Shown here piece by piece: positions 1 through 8,260 of a DNA stretch of 57,073 bases. Made by a program: the position numbers and the translations under genes. Position 1 is the first letter of the stretch. Each line of letters opens with the position of its first letter. The DNA lies in NCBI GenBank assembly GCA_900543915.1, contig UQTB01000012.1, forward strand, positions 1 through 57,073. Reading direction: 5' to 3'. The notes under the pieces were generated by a model that was given only the letters and a program-made list of their open reading frames with translations, made no database searches and was not told the DNA's origin. This stretch comes from an uncultured Eubacteriales bacterium. Its GTDB lineage: Bacteria; Bacillota; Clostridia; Christensenellales; Borkfalkiaceae.

Positions 1-2
1 GG

Positions 3-617
3 CTGTGTCGCACCCAAAGACATCAGCCATATTCGGCAACAGGGAGAAGCGAGAGCGGGCGGGCACGGGTCATCCGGCTGCTGCCCGACAACGTCGTCAC
101 GGAGGAGGTGATCCGCGACGTTCCCCTCCGCGGCGGGTTCGCGGAAGTGAAGGGCACGGATCTTTTGAAACTGGCGGTCGTAGAGCGCCATCACGCGACG
201 GGGAACGTGGGGCTCGGCCTGATCGAGGGGTATGGGCTGCGCGGCGGCGCGATCGCGCTCACCGTCTCGCATGACAGTCACAACGCGATCGTCCTCGGGG
301 ACGACTCGGAGGATATGAATACGGCGGTTTCCGAGCTGGTGCGCCTGGGCGGCGGCATGACGCTTGTCCGCCGCGGCGCGGTGGTCGGTTCCATTCCGCT
401 GGAAATTGCCGGCCTCATGACGTACGCGCCCATCGGGGAAATGGAAAAAAAGCTCTCCGCACTGGTGGAAGAGGCTTATCGGATGGGTGTCTCCCGCGCG
501 GTGGAGCCCTTTATGAGCCTGTCCTTTTTGGCGCTCGCGGTGATTCCCGATCTGAAGATCACGGACAGGGGCTTGTTTGACGTAAAGAAGTTTGCATTCA
601 CAGAGATCGACGCTTAG
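3..617 (+). CDS. ade: Adenine deaminase, C-terminal part (5' truncated by window)
   Basis: Adenine deaminase converts adenine to hypoxanthine plus ammonia in purine salvage, in the cytoplasm. Only the last roughly 200 residues are present; the frame is open to the window edge, so the metal-binding amidohydrolase core lies outside. Family features seen are ERHHATGNVGLGLIEGYGL, VSHDSHNAIVLG and the closing PFMSLSFLALAVIPDLK followed by a GLFDV segment, all typical of the C-terminal domain of the Ade family (usually about 570-600 aa). The GTG near base 108 is internal: the same frame upstream reads sensibly (VIRLLPDNVVTEEV). The stop overlaps the end of the convergent membrane-protein gene by 4 bp. 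Identity is firm; the completeness of the gene cannot be judged. Confidence 0.88.
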   Translation: MCRTQRHQPYSATGRSESGRARVIRLLPDNVVTEEVIRDVPLRGGFAEVKGTDLLKLAVVERHHATGNVGLGLIEGYGLRGGAIALTVSHDSHNAIVLGDDSEDMNTAVSELVRLGGGMTLVRRGAVVGSIPLEIAGLMTYAPIGEMEKKLSALVEEAYRMGVSRAVEPFMSLSFLALAVIPDLKITDRGLFDVKKFAFTEIDA

Positions 618-919
618 AGCATAAACCCGAAATTGGTCGTGAACAGTAGTACGACCGCATAGACGTTGAGCGCGATCAGAACGGGCATCATGACCATCAG
701 AAAGAGGCTTTTCAGGCGGTATTTGAAGATGAACATGGAGGCATAGATCCCCAGCGCGCCGCCGAGAAAACCGGTCAGAAACAGTTTTCCGTCGCCGATC
801 GCTATGCTCTCTTCATCGCCCTCTTCGCGCGCCTGTTTCTGAAATTTGAGGATCAGCACGCCGTATACGTTGATGGCGATCAGGTATACCGCGCCCAGAA
901 TATAAGCCAGTAACTGCAT
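614..919 (-). CDS. DUF1294-like small membrane protein
   Basis: A 101-aa hydrophobic protein with about three membrane segments (residues about 1-22, 45-65 and 72-98). The central GFLGGALGIYASMFIFK resembles the Gly-rich segment of the DUF1294 family, although the usual FRHKT motif has drifted. The start was set at the ATG at 919 because AGGAGG lies five bases upstream of it; a further upstream ATG at 952 lacks a ribosome site. It is convergent with and overlaps the adenine deaminase gene, and is divergent from nrdR. The function of the family is unknown. Confidence 0.7.
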   Translation of the reverse strand: MQLLAYILGAVYLIAINVYGVLILKFQKQAREEGDEESIAIGDGKLFLTGFLGGALGIYASMFIFKYRLKSLFLMVMMPVLIALNVYAVVLLFTTNFGFML

Positions 920-966
920 AAAACCTCCGCAATTTAAAAATAATTTGTGCAATTTGCGTCAAATTA

Positions 967-995
967 TAGACGAAAGTCATTTTATGTGGTAAAAT
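967..995 (+). promoter_or_regulatory. Candidate sigma-A promoter of nrdR
   Basis: TAGACG (967-972), a 17-base spacer and TAAAAT (990-995), followed about 30 bases later by the nrdR start with GGAGGG. The -35 matches only four of six consensus positions, so this is a moderate call. Confidence 0.5.
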
Positions 996-1025
996 AAAGA
1001 AAAAGTGCCTGAACGGAGGGTTGGA

Positions 1026-1496
1026 ATGAAGTGTATGTACTGCGGGTGTCTGGAAAGCAAGGTGATCGACTCCCGCTCTACCGAAGAGGGAACGATGATC
1101 CGCCGCCGCCGCGAATGCGTGAACTGCGGCAAACGCTTTACGACGTACGAGACGATCGAGACAACGCCCGTCCTCGTGATCAAGTCGAGCGGCAACCGGC
1201 AGGCGTTTGACGTCGGCAAGATCAAGGGCGGCATCGTAAAGGCGTGCGAAAAGCGCCCCGTCCCCATGTATAAGATCGACCGGCTGGTGGATTCCATTCA
1301 GAAGGAAATCTACAATTCCATGGATCAGGAAATTTCCAGCAAGCAGATCGGCGAAATGGTGATGGACGGATTGAAGTCCATTGACGAGGTCGCCTATATC
1401 CGTTACGCTTCCGTGTACCGCTCGTTTAAGGACGTCTCCGCATTCATGCAGGAGCTGGAATCGCTCATGAAAAAAGAGGAAGAGAAGAACAAGTAA
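1026..1496 (+). CDS. nrdR: Transcriptional repressor NrdR
   Basis: NrdR is the nucleotide-sensing repressor of ribonucleotide reductase genes. The 156-aa product begins MKCMYCGC and has the zinc-ribbon pairs CxxC (CMYCG) and CxxC (CVNCGKRF) in the first 35 residues, with the basic IRRRREC stretch that contacts DNA, then the ATP-cone domain (about residues 46-136). Length is normal for the family. The start at 1026 follows GGAGGG; an earlier in-frame start at 1005 would add seven residues before the canonical first Met. Its likely targets are in this same window: nrdA-nrdB, with two NrdR-box-like sites at 34240-34287. Confidence 0.96.
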   Translation: MKCMYCGCLESKVIDSRSTEEGTMIRRRRECVNCGKRFTTYETIETTPVLVIKSSGNRQAFDVGKIKGGIVKACEKRPVPMYKIDRLVDSIQKEIYNSMDQEISSKQIGEMVMDGLKSIDEVAYIRYASVYRSFKDVSAFMQELESLMKKEEEKNK

Positions 1497-1602
1497 AGCG
1501 GCAAAGCATTTTTCCGCCGCGTTGTCTTTACGATAAAAGGGAAAAAAATTTAGTATTTTTTGAAATAAATATAAAAAATTGAGATAAAAACGGCGAAATA
1601 AG

Positions 1603-1631
1603 TTGTTTTCTCAAAAAAAGTTTGATATAAT
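1603..1631 (+). promoter_or_regulatory. Promoter of prepilin-like gene
   Basis: TTGTTT (1603-1608), exactly 17 bases, then a perfect TATAAT (1626-1631). The predicted transcription start is near 1638, which gives an unusually long 5' leader of about 170 bases before the prepilin start codon. Confidence 0.75.
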
Positions 1632-1637
1632 AGCAAG

Positions 1638-1810
1638 GTAAAAGAAACGGAGCAAAAAGGGATCCCTTTTTGGCTTGCCTTAATTTTTAAGGCAAGCGCG
1701 TTTTAACGGAATGGCAGACGGTTATCGGCAGGCGCCGTTGAAAAGGTATTTATCCTGTGAAATCCGCGCCTGTCTGTTGCTGTAAAATTTTACGGAAAAG
1801 GAGAAAGTTT
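1638..1810 (+). promoter_or_regulatory. Structured 5' leader, possible riboswitch
   Basis: About 170 bases of untranslated RNA between a good promoter and the prepilin-like gene. Visible structure: a perfect 20-base palindrome CAAAAAGGGATCCCTTTTTG, then a stem GCTTGCCTTAA / TTAAGGCAAGC with a 3-base loop, then AACGG...CCGTT (about 1706-1739) enclosing GGCAGACGGTTATCGG. The last block faintly resembles the 3' half of the c-di-GMP-I (GEMM) class, which often controls pilin genes in Clostridia, but the usual GNRA-capped P2 hairpin is not visible. No U-run terminator is seen before the start codon. The class is therefore unassigned. Confidence 0.4.
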
Positions 1811-3265
1811 ATGAAGCGAAATCAGAGAGGCTTCACGATCGTGGAACTGGTGATCGTGATCGCGGTGATCGCCATTTTGGCGGCGGTTTTGATTCCTACG
1901 TTCACCAGCCTGATCAACAAAGCGAATATCTCGGCAGATCAGCAGGCGGTCCGTCAGATGAATACCGCGCTGGCAATCGACGAGGCGGAGAACGGCAGAG
2001 CCGAAACGGTGGAGCAGGCGCTCGACGTGCTGAACAAGGCGGGCTATAAGGCGAACGAATATATCGCTTTGGCGGACGGCTATCAGTTCTATTGGGATCA
2101 GTCGACCAATCGCGTCGTTCTCTATAACAACAACGGGAACAAGATCGAATATCCCGAGGACGCCGCCGAGAAGTATAAGGATTATAAAGACGAATTCAGC
2201 CTTAATTTCAAGACGCTGAATATCAACGAATACGTTACCCTCGACAAGACGCCGTCCGGCAGTCCCATCGACTCGGCCGCAGCGCTGAAAGAAGTTCTGA
2301 AAAGCGCGGCGACCTTCCAGACGATAAAGATTGCCGGAGATATTTCGATGACTGCGGCAGAGTTTCAGGCAAATTACAGCGAAACCAAGAGCACGAACAT
2401 CGATCTGAACGAAAAAACGCTGTCGCTTACAAACAGTGATCTTATCATTTCAGACGACAACAAAGTCACCCTTACAAACGGAAGCGTCAATGGGAGCTTG
2501 AGGGTTCTCGGCGCGGGCAGATTGTCTTTGGATCAAGTAAAAGTGACGGGGCGCCCCAATGAACTCGGCGTCTGGATCGGAGGAGAGGCTGCCGAAATTA
2601 TTATCAAGGACAGCGAAATTGTCGGCGATGTTTACGGCATTACGACGAGTGCGGAAACAGCGGCAAACTACGGCGTGAACGGAACGATCAGCGGCACCGT
2701 AATTAAAACCGAAGAGACTGAAAGTGACGACAACACGGCGATTTTGCTGAACGTACGCGGTGCGCTTACCTTTGAAAACTGCGACATTGAAGGCGGCAGA
2801 CAGGCAGTCGTGTGCCGCGCCGGGACGGCGACCTTCCGGAACTGCCGGATCAACGGTAGGGGATGGATTCCCGATTCCTCCAATACGTCTGAGTATCCTT
2901 ATTCTCAGGAGCAAAACGCATGGGGAGACGGAAACCGCGTTGCAACGGCAGCGATTACGATGGGAGCGAAGCAAGCTGCGGGAAGCTCTACGGGCGGTTA
3001 TATCGGAGACGCGGTAATCAACCTTTATAACTGTACGGTGACAAGCGAAAACGGCGTTCCCTTGGTTTATCTCGCCGGGACGGGCAAGCCGTCTACGGCG
3101 ACCAGATTGAACTGGAGCGGCGGAACGCAGCTGACCGTCGGGGAAAACCTCCGTTATTTCCGTTATCTAACTGTTGAAAAGGGAACGGTGGTCTGCAAGG
3201 CGGGCGATATTTTGGTGAACGGCACGGCAATCAATGCGGATGCTCAGAATTGGGCTGCGGCGTAA
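1811..3265 (+). CDS. Prepilin-type N-terminal protein with beta-helix-like body
   Basis: A 484-aa protein with a class-III/type IV prepilin signal: basic leader MKRNQRG, then FTIVELVIVIAVIAILAAVL with the +5 glutamate, so cleavage is expected after Gly7 by a PilD-like peptidase. A pilin-like helix runs to about residue 70. From about 150 onward, short strands such as KVTLTNGSVNG, LSLDQVKVTG, IIIKDSEIVGD, LTFENCDIEGG and TFRNCRINGRG recur, which is the pattern of right-handed parallel beta-helix (pectate-lyase-like) folds. The start at 1811 follows AAGGAGA; the longer frame from 1757 is disfavoured. No pilus assembly genes are adjacent, so this is an orphan pseudopilin. It probably displays a large globular domain at the surface; the ligand is unknown. 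Confidence 0.82.
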   Translation: MKRNQRGFTIVELVIVIAVIAILAAVLIPTFTSLINKANISADQQAVRQMNTALAIDEAENGRAETVEQALDVLNKAGYKANEYIALADGYQFYWDQSTNRVVLYNNNGNKIEYPEDAAEKYKDYKDEFSLNFKTLNINEYVTLDKTPSGSPIDSAAALKEVLKSAATFQTIKIAGDISMTAAEFQANYSETKSTNIDLNEKTLSLTNSDLIISDDNKVTLTNGSVNGSLRVLGAGRLSLDQVKVTGRPNELGVWIGGEAAEIIIKDSEIVGDVYGITTSAETAANYGVNGTISGTVIKTEETESDDNTAILLNVRGALTFENCDIEGGRQAVVCRAGTATFRNCRINGRGWIPDSSNTSEYPYSQEQNAWGDGNRVATAAITMGAKQAAGSSTGGYIGDAVINLYNCTVTSENGVPLVYLAGTGKPSTATRLNWSGGTQLTVGENLRYFRYLTVEKGTVVCKAGDILVNGTAINADAQNWAAA

Positions 3266-3297
3266 ATTCAATCAACGTAAATTGAATCAACAGATCC

Positions 3298-3332
3298 GGG
3301 CGGGCGAAGCGTTTGCTTCACCCGCCTTTTTC
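3298..3332 (+). terminator. Rho-independent terminator after the prepilin gene
   Basis: GGCGGGCGAAGC, loop GTTT, GCTTCACCCGCC (one bulge), then TTTTT. It separates the prepilin transcript from the hydrogenase promoter. Confidence 0.88.
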
Positions 3333-3415
3333 CAATTATCGGAAAACCGCCCTGCGTTAGCTTATGCGAACTTTTGCGCGCGCCCCGAAATCCGTTCAAA
3401 AACCTCGATAAAATG

Positions 3416-3444
3416 TTGAAAATTATAGGGAAATATGTTAAAAT
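3416..3444 (+). promoter_or_regulatory. Promoter of hydCBA hydrogenase operon
   Basis: TTGAAA (3416-3421), 17 bases, TAAAAT (3439-3444). Two small hairpins (CGGG-TTTTT-CCCG and CGTT-GAAA-CGAC) follow in the short leader before the GTG start of the first gene. Confidence 0.65.
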
Positions 3445-3494
3445 ATTTAAGTCGGGTTTTTCCCGCATATCGTTGAAACGACGGAGGAAATAAA

Positions 3495-3989
3495 GTGTCT
3501 CAGAACAAACTGCCGTTTACCGGCACGAAGGAACAGGAAGCGCAGTTAAAAGAAGCGCTGTCTCAGCTGAAAGGGACGGAAGGCGCCCTGATGCCGGCTT
3601 TGCAGGCGGCACAGGGGATTTACGGCTATCTTCCCGAAGAAGTACAGAAAATGATTGCGGATGCGCTCGGCGTCTCTCTGGCAGAGGTTTACGGCGTAGC
3701 GACCTTTTATTCGCAGTTTTCGCTTACGCCGAAGGGAAAATACAAGATCGGCGTCTGTCTCGGAACCGCCTGCTACGTCAAGGGCTCGGGCGAGGTTTAT
3801 GAAGAGCTGCAGAAGATCCTGGGGATTTCGGGCGGCGGCGTGACGGCGGACGGCGCTTTCTCTCTGGATGCGACCCGCTGTATCGGCTGCTGCGGGCTGG
3901 CGCCCGTCATGACGGTGAACGAAGACGTATACGGCAAACTGACCGTGGATTCGGTAGCGGCGATCATCGATAAATACAGAGCGCAGTGA
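3495..3989 (+). CDS. hydC: NuoE-like subunit of NAD-dependent [FeFe] hydrogenase
   Basis: The small (gamma) subunit of the trimeric, NAD-linked hydrogenase; it carries a thioredoxin-fold [2Fe-2S] centre in the cytoplasm. The four ligands are visible as C-x4-C (CLGTAC) and C-x3-C (CIGCC) in the C-terminal half, and the helical N-terminal domain contains the family-typical LMPALQAAQGIYGYLP. Translation starts at GTG 3495, six bases after GGAGG; the product is 164 aa, normal for NuoE/HydC. It lies 8 bases before the next subunit gene. A stand-alone NuoE of complex I is unlikely because the next genes are NuoF-like and HydA. Confidence 0.93.
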   Translation: MSQNKLPFTGTKEQEAQLKEALSQLKGTEGALMPALQAAQGIYGYLPEEVQKMIADALGVSLAEVYGVATFYSQFSLTPKGKYKIGVCLGTACYVKGSGEVYEELQKILGISGGGVTADGAFSLDATRCIGCCGLAPVMTVNEDVYGKLTVDSVAAIIDKYRAQ

Positions 3990-3997
3990 GGGACGAG

Positions 3998-5857
3998 ATG
4001 GACGTAAAGACTTTAAATGAACTGAAAATCAACAAGCTGAAAGAAATCGGCGCGCGCACCGCGGGGGAATACACGGAAGACCGCACCGTTTTGGTCTGCG
4101 GCGGAACGGGATGCACTTCGGGCAATTCCCGCAAAATTCTGGACGCCTTCCACGCGGCGGTAGAGAGGGAGAAGCTGAACGTCAAAGTCGTCATGACGGG
4201 GTGTTTCGGGCTTTGCGCGCTCGGCCCCATCGTGATCGTCTATCCCGAAGGCGCGTTTTACAGCCAGGTCAAAGTGGAAGACGTGGATAAGATCGTCAAC
4301 CTTCACCTGAAGGAGGGCACGGTCGTCCGCGAACTGTTATACGAAGAGACGTTGGGAGAGGACGGCTCTGTAAAACCCCTCTCCGGCACGGCGTTTTACA
4401 AAAAACAGAACCGGGTCGCCCTCCGCAACTGCGGCAGGATCAATCCCGAGTGCATCGAAGAATACATAGCGTTCGACGGCTATCAGGCGCTGCGCAAGGT
4501 GCTGTTTGAAATGACGCCGGACGACGTCGTCAATACGATCAAGGCCTCCGGGCTGCGCGGCAGAGGGGGCGGCGGATTCCCCACCGGGATGAAATGGGAT
4601 TTCACCAAGCGTGCGGTCGGCGACAAAAAGTTTGTCGCCTGCAACGCGGACGAAGGCGATCCGGGCGCGTTTATGGACCGCTCGGTATTGGAGGGCGATC
4701 CGCACTGCCTGATCGAGGCGATGGCGATCGCCGCATACGCGGTCGGGTCCGATCAGGGCTACGTCTATATCCGCGCGGAATATCCGATTGCGGTGGAGCG
4801 CCTGCAAAAGGCCATCGAGGCGGCGCGTAAATACGGATTTTTGGGGAACAATATCTTCGGGACGGATTTCTCCTTCGACATGGAGATCCGTCTGGGCGCC
4901 GGCGCGTTCGTCTGCGGCGAAGAGACCGCGCTCATGACCAGCATCGAGGGACACCGCGGCGAGCCCCGCCCGCGTCCTCCCTTCCCCGCAAACAAGGGGC
5001 TGTTCGGCAAGCCGACGCTTCTCAATAACGTGGAGACTTACGCGAACGTGTGCCAGATTATCCTGAACGGCGCGGATTGGTTCGCTTCCATGGGGACGGA
5101 GAAGAGCAAGGGGACGAAGGTCTTTGCGCTGGGCGGAAAGATCAAGCACACCGGACTTGTGGAAGTGCCCATGGGGACCACGCTCCGCGAGATCGTCTAC
5201 GAGATCGGCGGCGGCATTCCGGACGGTAAGAAATTCAAGGCGGCGCAGACGGGCGGCCCCTCGGGCGGCTGCATCCCCGCGTCCCTCATCGATACCAAGA
5301 TCGACTACGATTCCCTGATCGCGATCGGCTCCATGATGGGGTCGGGCGGGCTCATCGTCATGAACGAGGACAACTGCATGGTGGATATCGCCAAGTTCTT
5401 CCTCGAATTTACGGTGGACGAATCCTGCGGCAAATGCACGCCCTGCCGGGTGGGCACGCGCCGTCTGCTGGAACTTCTGACCAAGGTGACCGAGGGGAAA
5501 GCCACGCTGGAAGATCTCGATAAGATGGAAGAACTCTGCTATTACATCAAGAACAATTCTCTCTGCGGCCTGGGGCAGACCGCGCCCAACCCCGTGCTCT
5601 CCACGCTCCGCTATTTCAGGGACGAATACGAAGCGCACGTCGTGGATAAGCGCTGCCCCGCGGGCGTCTGCAAGAGCCTGCTGAAATACACCATCGATCC
5701 CGAAAAGTGCATCGGCTGTACGGCGTGCGCGCGCCAGTGCCCGGTGGGTGCAATCGCGGGAGAAGTGAAGAAAGCGCACGTCATCGATCAGGATAAGTGC
5801 ATCAAGTGCGGCGCGTGCGAGGCAAAATGCCGCTTTAAGGCGATTTCCAGAGGCTGA
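3998..5857 (+). CDS. hydB: NuoF-like flavoprotein subunit of [FeFe] hydrogenase
   Basis: The FMN- and NAD(H)-binding subunit of the hydrogenase complex. Domains in order: N-terminal thioredoxin-like [2Fe-2S] domain (about residues 25-105; CGGTGC and GCFGLC), NuoF core with the Gly-rich NADH/FMN loop GLRGRGGGGFPTGMKW and NADEGDPGAFMDR, the 4Fe-4S motif ESCGKCTPCRVG, and a C-terminal bacterial-ferredoxin domain with two CxxCxxCxxxC clusters (CIGCTACARQCP and CIKCGACEAKC). At 619 aa it has the length of HydB/HndC-type subunits and carries extra clusters missing from complex I NuoF. ATG 3998 was chosen; GTG 3986 overlaps the previous gene and is an alternative. The extra clusters suit electron bifurcation, but that property is inferred from family membership. 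Confidence 0.94.
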   Translation: MDVKTLNELKINKLKEIGARTAGEYTEDRTVLVCGGTGCTSGNSRKILDAFHAAVEREKLNVKVVMTGCFGLCALGPIVIVYPEGAFYSQVKVEDVDKIVNLHLKEGTVVRELLYEETLGEDGSVKPLSGTAFYKKQNRVALRNCGRINPECIEEYIAFDGYQALRKVLFEMTPDDVVNTIKASGLRGRGGGGFPTGMKWDFTKRAVGDKKFVACNADEGDPGAFMDRSVLEGDPHCLIEAMAIAAYAVGSDQGYVYIRAEYPIAVERLQKAIEAARKYGFLGNNIFGTDFSFDMEIRLGAGAFVCGEETALMTSIEGHRGEPRPRPPFPANKGLFGKPTLLNNVETYANVCQIILNGADWFASMGTEKSKGTKVFALGGKIKHTGLVEVPMGTTLREIVYEIGGGIPDGKKFKAAQTGGPSGGCIPASLIDTKIDYDSLIAIGSMMGSGGLIVMNEDNCMVDIAKFFLEFTVDESCGKCTPCRVGTRRLLELLTKVTEGKATLEDLDKMEELCYYIKNNSLCGLGQTAPNPVLSTLRYFRDEYEAHVVDKRCPAGVCKSLLKYTIDPEKCIGCTACARQCPVGAIAGEVKKAHVIDQDKCIKCGACEAKCRFKAISRG

Positions 5858-5874
5858 GAGAGGAGGAAAAGAAA

Positions 5875-7605
5875 ATGGTAAATTTGAAGATCAACAATAT
5901 ACCCGTGAGCGTTCCGGAGGGAACGACCATTCTCGAAGCCGCCCGCTCCGTCGGGATCCGCATTCCCACGCTCTGCTATCTGAAGGAGATCAACGCGATC
6001 GGCGCCTGCCGCATCTGCGTCGTCGAAGTAAAGGGCGCCCGCAGCATGGTTGCGGCGTGCGTCTATCCCGTGGCGGAGGGAATGGAGGTCACCACCAATT
6101 CGGCGGCGGTGATCAAGGCGAGAAAAACCACGCTCGAGCTGATTCTCTCCGATCACCAGAAAAAATGCCTTTCCTGCATCCGCAGCACCAACTGCGAGCT
6201 GCAGAACCTGGCGAACGAATACGGCTGCGACGCGAACGCTTTCGAGGGCGCGACGAACGAATTTCAGCCAGATACTTCGACGGATTGGCTGATCCGCGAC
6301 AACAACAAGTGTATTCTCTGCCGCCGCTGCGTTGCGGTCTGCAAGCACGTGCAGGAAGTGGGGGTGATCAGCGCGAACAAACGCGGATTTTCCACCAATA
6401 TCGACGTGGCGTTTCAGAACGGGCTGGAAAACGCCGGGTGCGTGGCCTGCGGCCAGTGCATCAACGTCTGCCCGGTCGGCGCGCTCTATGAAAAGAGTGA
6501 GATCGAAAAAGTAAAATCCTTCCTCCGCGATCCCGGGAAGGTCGTGGTGGTCGGCGCGGCGCCCGCGGTGCGCGCGGCGCTCGGAGAGGAATTCGGCAAC
6601 GCGATCGGCACCAACGTGGAAGGCAAAATGGTCACGGCGCTCCGCGCGCTCGGCTTCGACAAGGTGTTCGACATCAATTTTGCGGCGGATATGACCATTC
6701 TGGAGGAAGCGCACGAATTGATCGAACGGGTGAAGACGGGGGGCAAGCTCCCGATGTTCACCAGCTGTTCTCCCGGCTGGATCCGCTATATGGAACAGTA
6801 TTATCCCGATCTCATCGAAAACGTCAGCTCCTGCAAATCGCCGCAGCAGATGTTCGGCGCGCTGGTCAAGACGTATTTTGCGGAGAAAAACGGCATCGAT
6901 CCCGCAAACATCGCGGTCGTCACCGTGATGCCCTGCGTCGCCAAAAAGTTTGAGAAGAACCGCGAGAATCAGGCGGCGTCCGGCTATCCCGATATCGACG
7001 CTTCTGTCACGACGCGCGAGCTCGCCCGCATGATCAAAGAGGCCGGCTTGCTGTTCAACGAACTGCCGGACGGCGCGTACGATAACCCGATGGGCGAATT
7101 TACGGGCGCAGGCGTCATCTTCGGGGTGACGGGCGGCGTCATGGAGGCGGCGCTCCGCACTGCCGCGGAGAGCATTACCGGCAAGACCTTCGATCACCTC
7201 GAATACAGCGAGGTGCGCGGGATGGAGGGAGTCAAGGAGGCTTCCTACGATCTCGGCGGCATGACGGTGAAGGTCGCGGTCGCCAGCGGCGTCAAGAACG
7301 CGAAAAAGCTGTGCGAAAAGGTCAGAAACGGCGAGGCGGACTATCACTTTATCGAGATCATGTGCTGCCCGGGCGGCTGTATCAACGGCGGCGGTCAGCC
7401 GATTCTGGATACCTATACGCGCCGTGAAGTGGATTATAAGGCTCTCCGCGCAAAGGCGCTCTACGATGAGGATGCAAAGTCCAAGATCAGAAAGAGCCAC
7501 GATAACCCCGTGGTGCAGGACGTATACAAGACGTATCTCGGCGAACCGGGAAGCCACAAAGCGCACGAGATTCTGCATACTTCTTACGTCAACCGTAAAA
7601 TTTAA
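5875..7605 (+). CDS. hydA: [FeFe] hydrogenase catalytic subunit
   Basis: The catalytic subunit making or oxidising H2. Domains in order: N-terminal [2Fe-2S] ferredoxin (residues about 1-80), His-ligated 4Fe-4S motif (HQKKCLSCIRSTNCELQ), two 4Fe-4S clusters (CILCRRCVAVCK and CVACGQCINVCP), then the H-cluster domain. All three H-cluster signatures are intact: TSCSPGW (Cys298), MPCVAKK (Cys354) and CCPGGCINGGG (Cys498 and Cys502), followed by the short C-terminal small-subunit-like region. The product is 576 aa, standard for the multimeric group A hydrogenases. Start ATG 5875 has AGGAGG upstream. It is the last gene of hydCBA and ends just before a strong terminator. In this family the trimer couples H2 to both NADH and ferredoxin; the Rnf operon downstream uses the same pair. 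Confidence 0.96.
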   Translation: MVNLKINNIPVSVPEGTTILEAARSVGIRIPTLCYLKEINAIGACRICVVEVKGARSMVAACVYPVAEGMEVTTNSAAVIKARKTTLELILSDHQKKCLSCIRSTNCELQNLANEYGCDANAFEGATNEFQPDTSTDWLIRDNNKCILCRRCVAVCKHVQEVGVISANKRGFSTNIDVAFQNGLENAGCVACGQCINVCPVGALYEKSEIEKVKSFLRDPGKVVVVGAAPAVRAALGEEFGNAIGTNVEGKMVTALRALGFDKVFDINFAADMTILEEAHELIERVKTGGKLPMFTSCSPGWIRYMEQYYPDLIENVSSCKSPQQMFGALVKTYFAEKNGIDPANIAVVTVMPCVAKKFEKNRENQAASGYPDIDASVTTRELARMIKEAGLLFNELPDGAYDNPMGEFTGAGVIFGVTGGVMEAALRTAAESITGKTFDHLEYSEVRGMEGVKEASYDLGGMTVKVAVASGVKNAKKLCEKVRNGEADYHFIEIMCCPGGCINGGGQPILDTYTRREVDYKALRAKALYDEDAKSKIRKSHDNPVVQDVYKTYLGEPGSHKAHEILHTSYVNRKI

Positions 7606-7622
7606 CCGGAAAAGTCTTTATC

Positions 7623-7663
7623 AACCCCCGGCGGCGCCGAAGTGCGCCGCCGGGGGTTTTTGT
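7623..7663 (+). terminator. Strong intrinsic terminator of hydCBA
   Basis: A long GC stem (CCCCGGCGGCGC / GCGCCGCCGGGG) with a short loop, followed by GTTTTTG. Confidence 0.92.
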
Positions 7664-8035
7664 CTTCTGCCTCCGCGACAGATGGGTGCCGGCAAACAAA
7701 ATAGAAAAGCAGGGAAAAAAGAAACGTAATTTTGAAAAAGCAGAGAAAAATCGGGAAAGGCTGATTTTCTGAAATGGCTGTGCCGAGGCGGCGCCGCAAA
7801 GCCAAGCCTTGCAGTAACCGATCGCTGCTGTCCGGGCGGCAAAGGCGCCGGCGGAAGTAAGGGGAACGGTACGAATCCCGAAAGACGCTCAAACCGACAT
7901 TTCGTTGCGCCGCCTTTGGCTGAAGCTAAGGTGTCAGCTTTCTCAAAGTCCGCAGAAAGTATGATGTTTCTTGGCAATGAAAAACGCGGCCTTCCGGGAT
8001 CGCCGTGCTGTCATACTGTTGATCAAGGAGAACTT
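7664..8035 (+). other. Gene-poor stretch, possible interspersed repeat
   Basis: About 370 bases with no convincing gene. Open frames exist on the minus strand, but they have Pro/Arg/Phe-rich composition, no ribosome site and no family resemblance. The minus-strand translation around 7860-7950 (DTLASAKGGATKCRFERLSG) resembles junk ORFs I associate with intergenic regions of gut Clostridia, which suggests a dispersed non-coding repeat. That recollection cannot be tested here. Confidence 0.25.
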
Positions 8036-8239
8036 TCAATCTTCCAATCCGGCAAGATAGTCGATTGAAACGCCGAAAAATCGGGCAAGCCGCACGAGAT
8101 TGCCGAGCGTCGGCTCGCTCTTGTTCAATTCCCAAAGAGAAATAACGGATTTGCCTACGCCCAGGTGTTGAGCGAGCGCAATCTGCCCTAAGCCCTGTTC
8201 CGTTCTTAAACTCTTTAACCGCTCTCCGAATCCTTCCAT
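8036..8239 (-). CDS. XRE-family HTH transcriptional regulator
   Basis: A 67-aa single-domain Cro/CI-type repressor: RLKSLRTEQGLGQIALAQHL, then the recognition region GVGKSVISLWELNKSEPTL and the family-typical NLVRLARFFGVSIDYLAGL. There is no effector or dimerisation domain beyond the HTH. Start ATG 8239 has AGGAGA seven bases upstream. It is divergent from the 111-aa gene at 8343, and two matching palindromes lie between them, so it very likely represses that gene and possibly itself. Confidence 0.9.
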   Translation of the reverse strand: MEGFGERLKSLRTEQGLGQIALAQHLGVGKSVISLWELNKSEPTLGNLVRLARFFGVSIDYLAGLED

Positions 8240-8260
8240 GATTGTCTCCTGAATGATATT

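Noticed and set aside
4337..7578. Long minus-strand open frames opposite hydB and hydA (480 and 596 codons)
   Set aside because: Shadows of GC-rich genes: Arg/His/Ala-rich, no family motifs, no ribosome sites. hydB and hydA have complete active-site motifs.
7602..7977. Two overlapping minus-strand frames of 96 and 118 codons
   Set aside because: One runs through the hydA terminator stem; composition and lack of SD argue against coding. Kept only as a possible repeat.
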